In this document: one piece after another, positions 1 through 6,843 of the stretch
Layout of the letters: every line of letters starts with the position of its first letter
Position numbering within the stretch: the first letter of the stretch is position 1
Assembly: GCA_023247955.1 (NCBI GenBank)
Contig: JAHFFL010000033.1
Location: 1-8,674 of the forward strand
DNA from: Candidatus Omnitrophota bacterium
GTDB taxonomy: Bacteria; Omnitrophota; Gorgyraeia; 2-02-FULL-51-18
Length of the DNA stretch: 8,674 bases
Direction: 5' to 3'
Notes under the pieces: model-generated
What the model saw: the letters and a program-made list of their open reading frames with translations, nothing else
Databases searched by the model: none
Told to the model about the DNA's origin: nothing
Program-made: the position numbers and the translations under genes

Positions 1-1003
1 TGAATTTGTTCTTTCCAGTCCAACCGTCATGGACTCTTACCTTTCCCTCCAGCTGAGGCGCCCATAGACTGCCTTTAAATAAGAGATCCAAATCGACCGA
101 GCGCGGTAAAAACTGCCGTTGGCCGGCGTTGACAAACGAAGCGAAACGGGACATCGGATATCCCTCAGTACGTACTGAGAAACCCATTTGATAATCATTG
201 AAAAAATCGAGCGTGCCCCACGCCTTGATTCCTCCTAGCCCATCGGCCGAGACCAAACGAAATTCTTTGTTGGAAAGAGTAAAGTCACAAACCGACTCTT
301 TTTCCACCGGATTCCAATTGACCACCGTGCCTTCGGTGCTGAATCTCCCGACTAGCCGGTCGTCCCCGCCGAATACCCCTGGCCGAAACCGCGCCTCAAC
401 CCGCACCGTGGTAGATACATCCGCGCCGGCGATTTCCAAATGGCGTAGCGGAAATTCCGCGGTCAACCGGTCTTCCTGCAGCACCGCGTCTATTCCGGTT
501 ATCTCTCGTCTCCGTCCGTCAAAATAAAACTCCAAGGCCTCCACGTGGACGCTCAAGGTATTTCGCTGAGTAATTACCCATCGCCGAAACCAGTCAAAGA
601 ACGGAAATGTCGGCCGCTGCAGGCCCAGATGAGGCCTCCAGATGATCACCGGCTTTTCTATCCTCACCTCCACCTTAGGCCCGGTGCTTTTGGATAAAAG
701 CCGCAAAACATCGTAACGGACCTCAATGGCCTTGGCAGAGAAAACCTCCGAGCTTTCAACTCCGGACCACCGGTCACTGACCCGTACGTCCTCAAACTTT
801 ATCGATCCCAAAAAACGACTCTTGACCTTCCCGATATGGACTTTAAGGTCCGCCTTATGGCTCAAGAGCGACGAAAAAAGGGTGACGATTTGTTTCTCGA
901 GCGCTTCTTTTCTTATCGTTAAAAAAAGTAACGCCGCACACAGGGTAGCGCCCACCACCACCCATCGAACCAGCGCCCTTCTCTTTTCACGTCCCGATTT
1001 CAC
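1..1003 (-). CDS. AsmA/TamB-like envelope protein, N-terminal part (runs off left edge)
   Basis: The frame stays open for 334 codons from a GTG at 1003 to the left edge, so the C-terminus is missing. The GTG overlaps the clpC stop (GTGA), which suggests translational coupling; no strong Shine-Dalgarno is visible. The N-terminus is basic (KSGREKRR), followed by a hydrophobic segment at about residues 11-29, which reads as an inner-membrane signal anchor with the remainder in the periplasm. After it come beta-rich stretches typical of AsmA/TamB/DUF490-type proteins: IGKVKSRFLGSIKFEDVRV at 57-75 and FKGSLWAPQLEGKVRV at 309-324, the latter matching the recurrent G-x-L-x-x-P-x-L-x-G pattern of TamB-like repeats. 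Family members bridge inner and outer membranes and are linked to lipid transport or outer-membrane assembly. The family call rests on sequence style, not on catalytic residues; the exact subfamily is unknown. GTG codons at residues 15-17 are possible alternative starts but would cut into the anchor. Confidence 0.68.
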   Translation of the reverse strand, partial: MKSGREKRRALVRWVVVGATLCAALLFLTIRKEALEKQIVTLFSSLLSHKADLKVHIGKVKSRFLGSIKFEDVRVSDRWSGVESSEVFSAKAIEVRYDVLRLLSKSTGPKVEVRIEKPVIIWRPHLGLQRPTFPFFDWFRRWVITQRNTLSVHVEALEFYFDGRRREITGIDAVLQEDRLTAEFPLRHLEIAGADVSTTVRVEARFRPGVFGGDDRLVGRFSTEGTVVNWNPVEKESVCDFTLSNKEFRLVSADGLGGIKAWGTLDFFNDYQMGFSVRTEGYPMSRFASFVNAGQRQFLPRSVDLDLLFKGSLWAPQLEGKVRVHDGWTGKNKF

Positions 1004-3477
1004 GCTTGATGGGCGTTCAGGCCTTGTTCAAAAAGAAGATGCTCATCGTCCTTTACGGAGACGTGTATCACTTCCCGCGGACGTATCCTTTTCGAGATAA
1101 TTTCCTCGGCGATCGGATCCTCCAGATACTTTTGTAAGGTCCGCTTGAGAGGACGCGCGCCGTACATCAGGTCGAATCCCTTGTTGATCAGGAATTCCTT
1201 GGCCTTCTGATCCAGCTGTATCTCGATGTCCTTGTCCGTGAGCCGTTTTTTCAGGCCATCGACCTCGATGTCGATGATCTTCTCGAGATCCTGGCGGGTC
1301 AGCTTCTGGAACACCACGAGGTCGTCGACACGGTTGATGAATTCGGGTTTAAACGTCTTTTTTACCTCCTCGAGAAGCCGCGTCTTCATCTCTTTGTAAT
1401 CGCCGGCGAATTCCTGGCTCTTGAAACCGATGCTCCCCTGTTTTTTCAGAAGATCCGCGCCGATATTCGAGGTCATAATCAGGAGCACATTTCTAAAATC
1501 GACTTTTCTTCCCAAGGAGTCGGTGAGCCGACCCTCTTCAAGCACCTGAAGCAGCATGTTAAAAACATCGGGATGCGCCTTCTCAATCTCGTCGAAAAGC
1601 ACGATGCAGTAAGGCCGCCGCCGCACACGCTCCGTCAGCTGGCCGCCTTCCTCATAGCCGACATAGCCCGGAGGAGCTCCGACCAGCCGCGAGACGTTGA
1701 ATTTTTCCATGTACTCGGACATGTCAAACGTGATCAGCGCGTTTTCATCATTAAACATGAATTCCGCGAGCGCGCGCGCGAGCAGCGTCTTTCCGACGCC
1801 GGTAGGCCCCAAAAAGATAAAAGACCCGATCGGGCGGCGCGGGTCCTTGAGTCCGGCGCGGGAACGCCTCACCGCGTGGGCAATGGAGGTGATCGCCTCT
1901 TCCTGCCCGACGACACGCCGGCGAAGCTCGTCTTCCATGCGCAAAAGGCGCGCGCTCTCCTTCTCCTCAAGCTTCGAGATCGGGATGCCGGTGGATTTGG
2001 CGATGATCCTGGCGATTTCCTCCTCGCCGATCTCAAGCTCAACCTTGGAGCGAGCCTCCAGCCATTCCTTTTTGGTCTTGTCGAGCAAGCGGCGCAGGTC
2101 CCTTTCCTGGTCGCGGAGCGCGGCGGCCTTTTCGAAATCCTGCTCTTTGATCGTGTCCTCTTTTTCCCTTTTTAAAAGCTCAAGCTTTTTCTCGAGGTCT
2201 TTGACTTCGGGCGGCGCCGTATGCGTGGACAGGCGCGCGTGGGCCCCCGCCTCGTCGATGACGTCTATCGCCTTATCAGGCAAAAAACGGCCCGCGACGT
2301 AGCGGTCGGAGAGCTTGGCCGCGGCCTCGAGCGCAGAGTCGAGAATCTTGATCTTGTGGTGCGCCTCGTATTTGTCGCGCAGGCCGCGCAAAATCTGTAT
2401 GGTCTCCTCGACGCTCGGCGGGTCGACGATGATGGTCTGGAACCGGCGCTCAAGCGCCGCGTCTTTTTCGATGTACTTGCGGTATTCATCCAGCGTCGTC
2501 GCGCCGATGCATTGGATTTCGCCGCGGGCCAAGGCCGGCTTCAGGATATTGGAGGCATCAATCGCCCCTTCCGCGCCGCCGGCGCCGACCAGCGTGTGAA
2601 GTTCATCGACAAACATGATGATATTTTCCGAGCGTTTGATCTCATCCATCACCGCCTTGATCCTCTCCTCAAACTGTCCGCGGTATTTTGTGCCGGCAAC
2701 CATCAGCGCTAAATCCAGTGTGATGATCCTTTTGTTCCTCAAGATCTCGGGTACGTCCCCGCTCATTACCTTCTGCGCCAATCCCTCAACGATCGCGGAC
2801 TTTCCCACGCCGGCTTCACCAAGCAGTACGGGATTATTTTTGCGGCGCCGCGAAAGTGTCTGCATCACGCGGTCAATTTCGTCGTCGCGACCGATCACAG
2901 GATCAAGCTTGCCTTCTTTTGCCAGACGCGTCAGGTCACGGCCGAAAGCATCGAGTGCCGGCGTTTTGGTCTTTGAAACAGAACTGGGGCTTGGACCTTG
3001 CGGACCGCCGGGACCGGGACTGAACTGTGAACCCGGCGTCGTTGAGCCCAAAAGCTTAATGACTTCTTCGCGAACCTTCTCAAGATCAAGCCCCATGTTC
3101 ATGAACACCTGGCTGGCAACCCCTTCGCCTTCGCGAATGAGCCCAAGCAAGAGATGCTCGGTGCCGATGTAGTTGTGCCCGAGAGTCCTTGCTTCCTCCA
3201 TCGCCAACTCCATGACCTTTTTGGCTTTGGGCGTAAACGGCAAATCACCGGAAACCACGGTGGTCGGTCCGACCTGCACCAGTTTTTCCACTTCGAGACG
3301 GATATTATTCAGGTTCATGCCCAGACTCTGCAGCACCGCAGCGGCCACGCCCTCTCCTTCGCGGAGAAGCCCCAGAAGAATATGCTCCGTCCCGATATAA
3401 TCATGGTTGAACCGTTTGGCCTCCTGTTTGGCCAGGAGAATGACTTTTCTTGCGCGTTCGGTAAATTTATTAAACAT
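1000..3477 (-). CDS. clpC: ATP-dependent Clp protease ATP-binding subunit ClpC (AAA+ unfoldase)
   Basis: Complete 825-residue Hsp100 unfoldase that would thread substrates into ClpP in the cytoplasm. Visible in order: two Clp N-domain repeats (about 1-70 and 76-144) with matching GTEH motifs at 29-32 and 105-108; a Gly/Pro/Ser-rich linker (about 144-170); AAA module 1 with Walker A GEAGVGKS (220-227) and Walker B IIMFVDEL (286-293); a middle region with a UVR-type coiled segment (about 441-466, [10 protein letters not shown]); AAA module 2 with Walker A GPTGVGKT (557-564) and Walker B CIVLFDE (624-630); and an IGF tripeptide at 683-685 where ClpP-docking loops lie. The middle domain and length (B. 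subtilis ClpC is about 810) favour ClpC over ClpA or ClpB. In B. subtilis ClpC the N-domain GTEH glutamates bind phosphoarginine; both are kept (E31, E107). The ATG at 3477 is chosen because [11 protein letters not shown] matches the family start and AGGAG lies 6 bases upstream. The stop overlaps the next gene by 4 bases. Confidence 0.97.
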   Translation of the reverse strand: MFNKFTERARKVILLAKQEAKRFNHDYIGTEHILLGLLREGEGVAAAVLQSLGMNLNNIRLEVEKLVQVGPTTVVSGDLPFTPKAKKVMELAMEEARTLGHNYIGTEHLLLGLIREGEGVASQVFMNMGLDLEKVREEVIKLLGSTTPGSQFSPGPGGPQGPSPSSVSKTKTPALDAFGRDLTRLAKEGKLDPVIGRDDEIDRVMQTLSRRRKNNPVLLGEAGVGKSAIVEGLAQKVMSGDVPEILRNKRIITLDLALMVAGTKYRGQFEERIKAVMDEIKRSENIIMFVDELHTLVGAGGAEGAIDASNILKPALARGEIQCIGATTLDEYRKYIEKDAALERRFQTIIVDPPSVEETIQILRGLRDKYEAHHKIKILDSALEAAAKLSDRYVAGRFLPDKAIDVIDEAGAHARLSTHTAPPEVKDLEKKLELLKREKEDTIKEQDFEKAAALRDQERDLRRLLDKTKKEWLEARSKVELEIGEEEIARIIAKSTGIPISKLEEKESARLLRMEDELRRRVVGQEEAITSIAHAVRRSRAGLKDPRRPIGSFIFLGPTGVGKTLLARALAEFMFNDENALITFDMSEYMEKFNVSRLVGAPPGYVGYEEGGQLTERVRRRPYCIVLFDEIEKAHPDVFNMLLQVLEEGRLTDSLGRKVDFRNVLLIMTSNIGADLLKKQGSIGFKSQEFAGDYKEMKTRLLEEVKKTFKPEFINRVDDLVVFQKLTRQDLEKIIDIEVDGLKKRLTDKDIEIQLDQKAKEFLINKGFDLMYGARPLKRTLQKYLEDPIAEEIISKRIRPREVIHVSVKDDEHLLFEQGLNAHQA

Positions 3478-3483
3478 ACCCTT

Positions 3484-3488
3484 CTCCT
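3484..3488 (-). promoter_or_regulatory. Shine-Dalgarno of clpC
   Basis: On the minus strand AGGAG (within GAGGAGAAGGGT) lies 6 bases before the ATG at 3477. It decides the clpC start against an in-frame extension reaching about 3510, which would run into the palindromic repeat and add 11 residues not seen in ClpC proteins. The outer end of the palindrome is only about 5 bases upstream of this site. Confidence 0.85.
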
Positions 3489-3493
3489 CTAGT

Positions 3494-3564
3494 GTCATTG
3501 CGAGGAGCAATAGCGACGAAGCAATCTATGTTCACAGAGATTGCTTCGCTTCGCTCGCAATGAC
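3494..3564. repeat. 71-base imperfect palindrome (REP/MITE-like) between mcsB and clpC
   Basis: The outer arms GTCATTGCGA (3494-3503) and TCGCAATGAC (3555-3564) are perfect 10-base reverse complements. The inner arms CGAAGCAATCT (3517-3527) and AGATTGCTTCG (3538-3548) are perfect over 11 bases and enclose a 10-base loop (3528-3537). Between them the left side carries 13 unpaired bases (3504-3516) and the right 6 (3549-3554), so the hairpin has an asymmetric internal bulge. It fills most of the 97-base mcsB-clpC gap and has no T-run suited to an intrinsic terminator. From memory, very similar CATTGCGAGCGAAGCGAAGC-type hairpins are dispersed in many unrelated bacterial genomes; this was not checked. 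Probable roles are a passive mobile repeat, an mRNA processing or stability element, or a translation modulator of clpC. Confidence 0.85.
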
Positions 3565-3576
3565 GGTAATTTTTAG

Positions 3577-4629
3577 CTATAGTCCTTCCAGCCGCCTCCG
3601 AATCAAATTGGCCCGCTTGATATCTCTTTGCGCCGAACTCAAAACGCGTCCTTCGATTTTTTGTAAATGCGCCGGCTGCGTGAGAATAAAAAGCTCGTTC
3701 ACTGCGCGTCGGTCAATGTCGGTAATGAGCCCCATATCCACGCCCAGCCGCACCATTGAGAGAAGGGTCATCGTCTCTTTCGTGTTCACGATGTGCGCGC
3801 TGCGCAGGGTGCCGTTGGATCTCCAGATCTTGTCCTGCAGCACTTCCCGATTCTGTTTCATCAGCGTCTTCCTCGCGTTTTCCTCATGACCGGTCACCTG
3901 GCGAATGATCCTTTCCAAGTTGTCGATGATATCTTCCTCCGCGGAGCCGAGCGTGATCTGATTGGAAATCTGGAAAAAATTTCCCTCGGCCTCGGTACCT
4001 TCGCCGTACAACCCGCGCGCAGTCATACCGAGCTTCGTGATCGCCTGCAATACGCGGTTGATTTGTTTGGTCATCACCAGCGACGGCAAATGCAGCATGA
4101 CCGATGCCCGAAGTCCCGTACCGGTGTTTGTGGGACAAGCCGTCAAATAACCCCAATCGGAATGAAACGCAAACTTTACCTTTTTGTGCAGCATGTCGTC
4201 GAGGCGGCTGGCGATGCGCCAGCATTCCTGGAGATTGAAACCGGACTGCATGACCTGGAGCCGCAGGTGGTCTTCTTCATTGATCATAAGGTTGACCACT
4301 TCCTTGTCGCCGATCATGACGGACTTGGCTTCGGGGCGTACCATCAGCTCGCGGCTGATCAGGTGCCGTTCCAGCAAAAACTGCTTGTCCACATCATCGA
4401 TCTCGCTCATGCGCACCGTGAGACTGTTCTTCATCATGTCAGTCGAAAGCACCGCCGCTTCGAGACTCTCCAACGTCTCTTTTTCTTCTTTTTTAGAAGC
4501 CCAATGCGAAAAAGGGCTCTTGTCGATGTTCCGCGCGATGCGCACCCGCGAACTCATCACGATATCGGAATTGGGGCCGGTCCCTTTAAGCCACTCGCAG
4601 GTCTGTTTTAAAAGGGGGTCTACTTTCAC
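3577..4629 (-). CDS. mcsB: Protein-arginine kinase McsB
   Basis: Complete 350-residue ATP:guanido phosphotransferase, the length of bacterial McsB. It lacks the extra N-terminal domain of creatine and arginine kinases, which supports a protein-arginine kinase. Visible landmarks: the nucleotide-binding arginine motif SSRVRIARN (26-34); NEEDH (117-121), carrying the catalytic glutamate region; the signature segment with CPTNTGTGLRASVM (165-178), including the active-site cysteine C165; GLYGEGTEAEGNFFQISNQ (206-224); and a C-terminal RDIKRA (335-340), matching the RDxxRA motif that in B. subtilis McsB binds phosphoarginine allosterically. It would mark misfolded or regulatory proteins with phosphoarginine for ClpC-ClpP. 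The start is GTG at 4629, preceded by AAAAGGCGG at a usable distance; the next in-frame methionine (residue 25) would cut into the first motif. It lies 19 bases after mcsA and ends 12 bases before the palindrome. Confidence 0.95.
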   Translation of the reverse strand: MKVDPLLKQTCEWLKGTGPNSDIVMSSRVRIARNIDKSPFSHWASKKEEKETLESLEAAVLSTDMMKNSLTVRMSEIDDVDKQFLLERHLISRELMVRPEAKSVMIGDKEVVNLMINEEDHLRLQVMQSGFNLQECWRIASRLDDMLHKKVKFAFHSDWGYLTACPTNTGTGLRASVMLHLPSLVMTKQINRVLQAITKLGMTARGLYGEGTEAEGNFFQISNQITLGSAEEDIIDNLERIIRQVTGHEENARKTLMKQNREVLQDKIWRSNGTLRSAHIVNTKETMTLLSMVRLGVDMGLITDIDRRAVNELFILTQPAHLQKIEGRVLSSAQRDIKRANLIRRRLEGL

Positions 4630-4648
4630 GTGCGCCGCCTTTTAGCGT

Positions 4649-5185
4649 TCATTTGTCGGCATCCTTGATTTTTTTCTCGATGAATTTGATTTTGTCCCGG
4701 AGCGCGGCGGCTTCCTCGAACTCCTCCTTTTTGACGGCCTTGAGCAGCTCCTGCTTGGCGGCGTCCAATTCCTCATGAAGCTTGTTGTTGCTCTTAAGCT
4801 CCCTCAGCGCCGTAGGGGTGGGGGATTTTCCCGTGTGCTGGTTCGAACCGTGAATACGTTTCAGAAGCGGCAAGAGACTTGGCTTGAAAGTCGTGTAACA
4901 TTCGCTACAGCCGAGCCGGCCTATCTTTTTAAAATCCTCGTAAGTCAGGCCACAGGATTGGCACTTGTTTTTTGAAGGCGAAGGGATCCCGCCGCCGGGC
5001 TGCGCCGGCGTTTCCACGTCCGAAAGCGCGGACAAGAGGTCCGCGATCCCGAAGTGCTGTTCGACGTCCGACCCCTTCCGCTTCGCGCAGGACTCACAAA
5101 GGTTGAGCTTCGTGATCTGGTCGTTGATGATTTCCGTTAAATGCACCGTGGCCTTGTTTTTACCGCATTCGTCGCAGAGACTAAT
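4649..5185 (-). CDS. mcsA: McsA, zinc-finger/UVR-domain activator of McsB
   Basis: Read from the ATT at 5185 this encodes 178 residues with four CxxC pairs, C4/C7, C30/C33, C75/C78 and C93/C96, the zinc-binding layout of McsA. A lysine/glutamate-rich UVR segment follows at about 136-171 (EEFEEAAALRDKIKF). In B. subtilis McsA binds zinc, activates McsB and helps couple it to ClpC; its placement directly before mcsB and clpC supports the same role. Start choice: no ATG, GTG or TTG lies between the in-frame upstream stop (the ilvE TAG) and the first CxxC. A GTG at 5146 would remove C4/C7. AGGAG lies 8 bases before the ATT, and initiation there gives the family-like beginning x-S-L-C-D-E-C. A rare ATT start is therefore the best reading; a base error in an original ATG cannot be excluded. 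The gene is in the same frame as ilvE, separated by the stop and 30 bases. Confidence 0.88.
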   Translation of the reverse strand: MSLCDECGKNKATVHLTEIINDQITKLNLCESCAKRKGSDVEQHFGIADLLSALSDVETPAQPGGGIPSPSKNKCQSCGLTYEDFKKIGRLGCSECYTTFKPSLLPLLKRIHGSNQHTGKSPTPTALRELKSNNKLHEELDAAKQELLKAVKKEEFEEAAALRDKIKFIEKKIKDADK

Positions 5186-5193
5186 GGTAAGTT

Positions 5194-5198
5194 CTCCT
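5194..5198 (-). promoter_or_regulatory. Shine-Dalgarno of mcsA supporting an ATT start
   Basis: AGGAG on the minus strand, 8 bases before the ATT at 5185-5183, inside the 30-base ilvE-mcsA gap. The strength and spacing indicate initiation here, although no standard start codon follows at the right distance. Confidence 0.65.
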
Positions 5199-5215
5199 GT
5201 TTTCCTGGTCCCTGA

Positions 5216-6106
5216 CTACTGTCTACCGACTGCTCTGTATCTCACCCCTTCTTTGGGCGTCAGCTTCCTGAATTTTTTCATCAGCATGAGCGTCGATTTC
5301 CCCGGAATACCGGCGCCTATCACGCGGTTGTCGATTTTCACCACCGGGACTATCTCCGCCGCGGTGCCAGTCAAGAAAACTTCGTCGGCCGTATAAAGAT
5401 CGTGGCGGGTGAAGACCTCTTCCCTCACGGAAAAACCGTTTTCCTTGGAGAGGCGCATCACGACTTCGCGCGTGATCCCTTTAAGAATCCCCACGTAAGG
5501 CGGCGGAGTCGTGATCTCGCGTCCTTTGACGTAAAAGATATTTTCGCCGGTGCACTCGGTGACGTACCCCTGCGCATTGAGCAAAATCGCCTCATTCACG
5601 CCGGCGTTTGTCGCCTCGATTTTTGCGAGAATATTGTTTAAATAATTCAGCGTCTTGAGCTGGGGGTTCAGCGCCTCGGGATGATTCCGCACCGTCGGCA
5701 CCGTCGCGAGCACCAGGCCTTTTTCATAGTATTCCTTCGGGTACAGCAAGATCTTGTCGGCGATGATAAAAAGCGTGGCCCTGAGGCATTTGCGCGGGTC
5801 AAGTCCCAGATCACCGGTGCCGCGCGTGACCACGAGACGGATGTACGCGTCGTTTAGCCGGTTGGCCTGAAGGGTCTGGATCACGGCCTTCTCCAGCGCA
5901 TTTTTGGACATCGGGATCTCAAGCGTCAACGTATGCGCCGACTCAAAAAGCCGGTCCAAGTGCTCTCTTAATTTGAACACCAGCCCTCCGTAAGAGCGTA
6001 TCCCCTCAAACACTCCGTCGCCGTACAGAAGTCCGTGGTCAAAAACACTCACAACAGCGTCTTTTTTGTCGACCAATTTGTCATTCAAAAAAATCTTAAG
6101 CCCCAT
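5216..6106 (-). CDS. ilvE: Branched-chain amino acid aminotransferase (fold-type IV PLP enzyme)
   Basis: Complete 296-residue class-IV aminotransferase, expected to transfer the amino group between glutamate and the 2-oxo acids of leucine, isoleucine and valine in the cytoplasm. Visible: GLLYGDGVFEGIRSY (25-39), typical of the family's N-terminal region; the Schiff-base lysine K151 in LKTLNYLNNIL; the conserved glutamate E185 in TECTGENIF; and GTAAEIVPV (247-255), which contributes to the cofactor-phosphate site. The NPQLKTLNYLNN and GTAAEI wording fits the short IlvE type found in archaea and many bacteria. D-amino-acid aminotransferase or aminodeoxychorismate lyase are related alternatives but fit less well. 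AGGGA upstream of the ATG at 6106 supports the start. The gene begins 29 bases after lolD and has no evident functional link to either neighbour; it may simply be housekeeping cargo of the operon. Confidence 0.88.
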   Translation of the reverse strand: MGLKIFLNDKLVDKKDAVVSVFDHGLLYGDGVFEGIRSYGGLVFKLREHLDRLFESAHTLTLEIPMSKNALEKAVIQTLQANRLNDAYIRLVVTRGTGDLGLDPRKCLRATLFIIADKILLYPKEYYEKGLVLATVPTVRNHPEALNPQLKTLNYLNNILAKIEATNAGVNEAILLNAQGYVTECTGENIFYVKGREITTPPPYVGILKGITREVVMRLSKENGFSVREEVFTRHDLYTADEVFLTGTAAEIVPVVKIDNRVIGAGIPGKSTLMLMKKFRKLTPKEGVRYRAVGRQ

Positions 6107-6135
6107 AATTTTCCCTATTATTTCTTACTTACCCC

Positions 6136-6843
6136 TTATCCCCGGTTTAACTCTTCCATCCTCAGTACGCGGTCCGCCATGCCCGCGATCTTCTCGTCGT
6201 GCGTCACGATAACCGCGCAGCGGCCATCCTCATAAAAAAAATCGCGAATGATCCCGACAATCTCATCCGCCATCCGAGGATCGAGATTCCCGGTCGGTTC
6301 ATCGCAAAACAAAATCTTCGGGCCATTGACCAGCGCGCGCGCGATCGCAACACGCTGTTGTTCGCCGCCCGAAAGCTCGCCCGGAAAATGCACCGCCCGC
6401 TCCGCAAGCCCCACGCGCGAAAGGAGCGTCTCGGCGCGGCGGCGAGCCGCCCCATCCGGGGCCGCGTGGTTTCTAATCAATACCGGCAGCATCACGTTCT
6501 CAAGCGCCGTGAATTCCGCGAGCAAATGATAAAACTGAAAAACAAAACCGATATTCTCGTTTCTAAAGGCGGCCTTCGCGTCCTCGCCGAGCCCGTGGAT
6601 ACCAACGCCCCCGATCCGTACCTGTCCGGCGGAGGGTTCATCGAGCCCCGACAAAATATTCAGCAGCGTCGTCTTGCCCGAGCCCGAAGGCCCCACGATC
6701 GCGACCGCTTCGCCTGGTCTTACCGAAAAAGAGACGTCCGTCAACACATCAAGCCGGCGGCTGCCATCCCAGTATACCTTGCTGATACCCGACGCTTCAA
6801 TACTTGTTTCACAAGAAATGTCTGAACCCAGTAAATCATTCAT
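6136..6843 (-). CDS. lolD: Lipoprotein-releasing ABC transporter ATP-binding protein LolD
   Basis: Complete 235-residue ABC ATPase, the usual LolD length (about 233 in E. coli). It shows Walker [10 protein letters not shown] (51-59), a Q-loop glutamine (Q103 in FVFQFYHLL), signature LSGGEQQR (157-164), Walker B KILFCDEP (176-183) and the switch histidine H215 in [25 protein letters not shown] resembles the LolD/MacB/FtsE subfamily; the cotranscribed LolC/E-type permease makes LolD the best call. Together they would extract lipoproteins from the inner membrane and hand them to the periplasmic carrier LolA, with LolD on the cytoplasmic face. Its ATG at 6843 overlaps the permease stop by 8 bases, so translation is probably coupled; the Shine-Dalgarno is weak (AAGG about 10 bases upstream). 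An 8-base T run (minus strand, 6234-6241) sits in the FFY codons and is an error-prone spot. Confidence 0.93.
   Translation of the reverse strand: MNDLLGSDISCETSIEASGISKVYWDGSRRLDVLTDVSFSVRPGEAVAIVGPSGSGKTTLLNILSGLDEPSAGQVRIGGVGIHGLGEDAKAAFRNENIGFVFQFYHLLAEFTALENVMLPVLIRNHAAPDGAARRRAETLLSRVGLAERAVHFPGELSGGEQQRVAIARALVNGPKILFCDEPTGNLDPRMADEIVGIIRDFFYEDGRCAVIVTHDEKIAGMADRVLRMEELNRG

Noticed and set aside
3478..3510. Upstream in-frame start for clpC at about 3510
   Set aside because: It would add 11 residues not typical of ClpC, overlap the palindrome and ignore the strong AGGAG just before the ATG at 3477.
3494..3564. Palindrome as a Rho-independent terminator of mcsB
   Set aside because: The stem is bulged and is not followed by a U-run on the transcribed strand; the purine-rich clpC ribosome-binding site follows instead.
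198..4645. Plus-strand open frames opposite the TamB-like gene, clpC and mcsB (for example 1573-2175, 2221-2712, 3793-4611)
   Set aside because: They are antisense to strongly supported genes, have low-complexity Arg/Ser-rich translations and show no recognisable domain.
4649..5146. GTG at 5146 as the start of mcsA
   Set aside because: It would delete the first CxxC pair of the zinc-binding domain and has no Shine-Dalgarno of its own as good as the one at 5194-5198.
5186..5215. CtsR-type operator or heat-shock promoter before mcsA
   Set aside because: The gap is only 30 bases and holds mainly the Shine-Dalgarno; no heptad-repeat operator or CIRCE-like inverted repeat was seen.
6234..6241. 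Run of eight T (minus strand) in lolD as a programmed slippage site
   Set aside because: The frame is intact across it and the downstream H-loop region is in the right frame, so no frameshift is needed.
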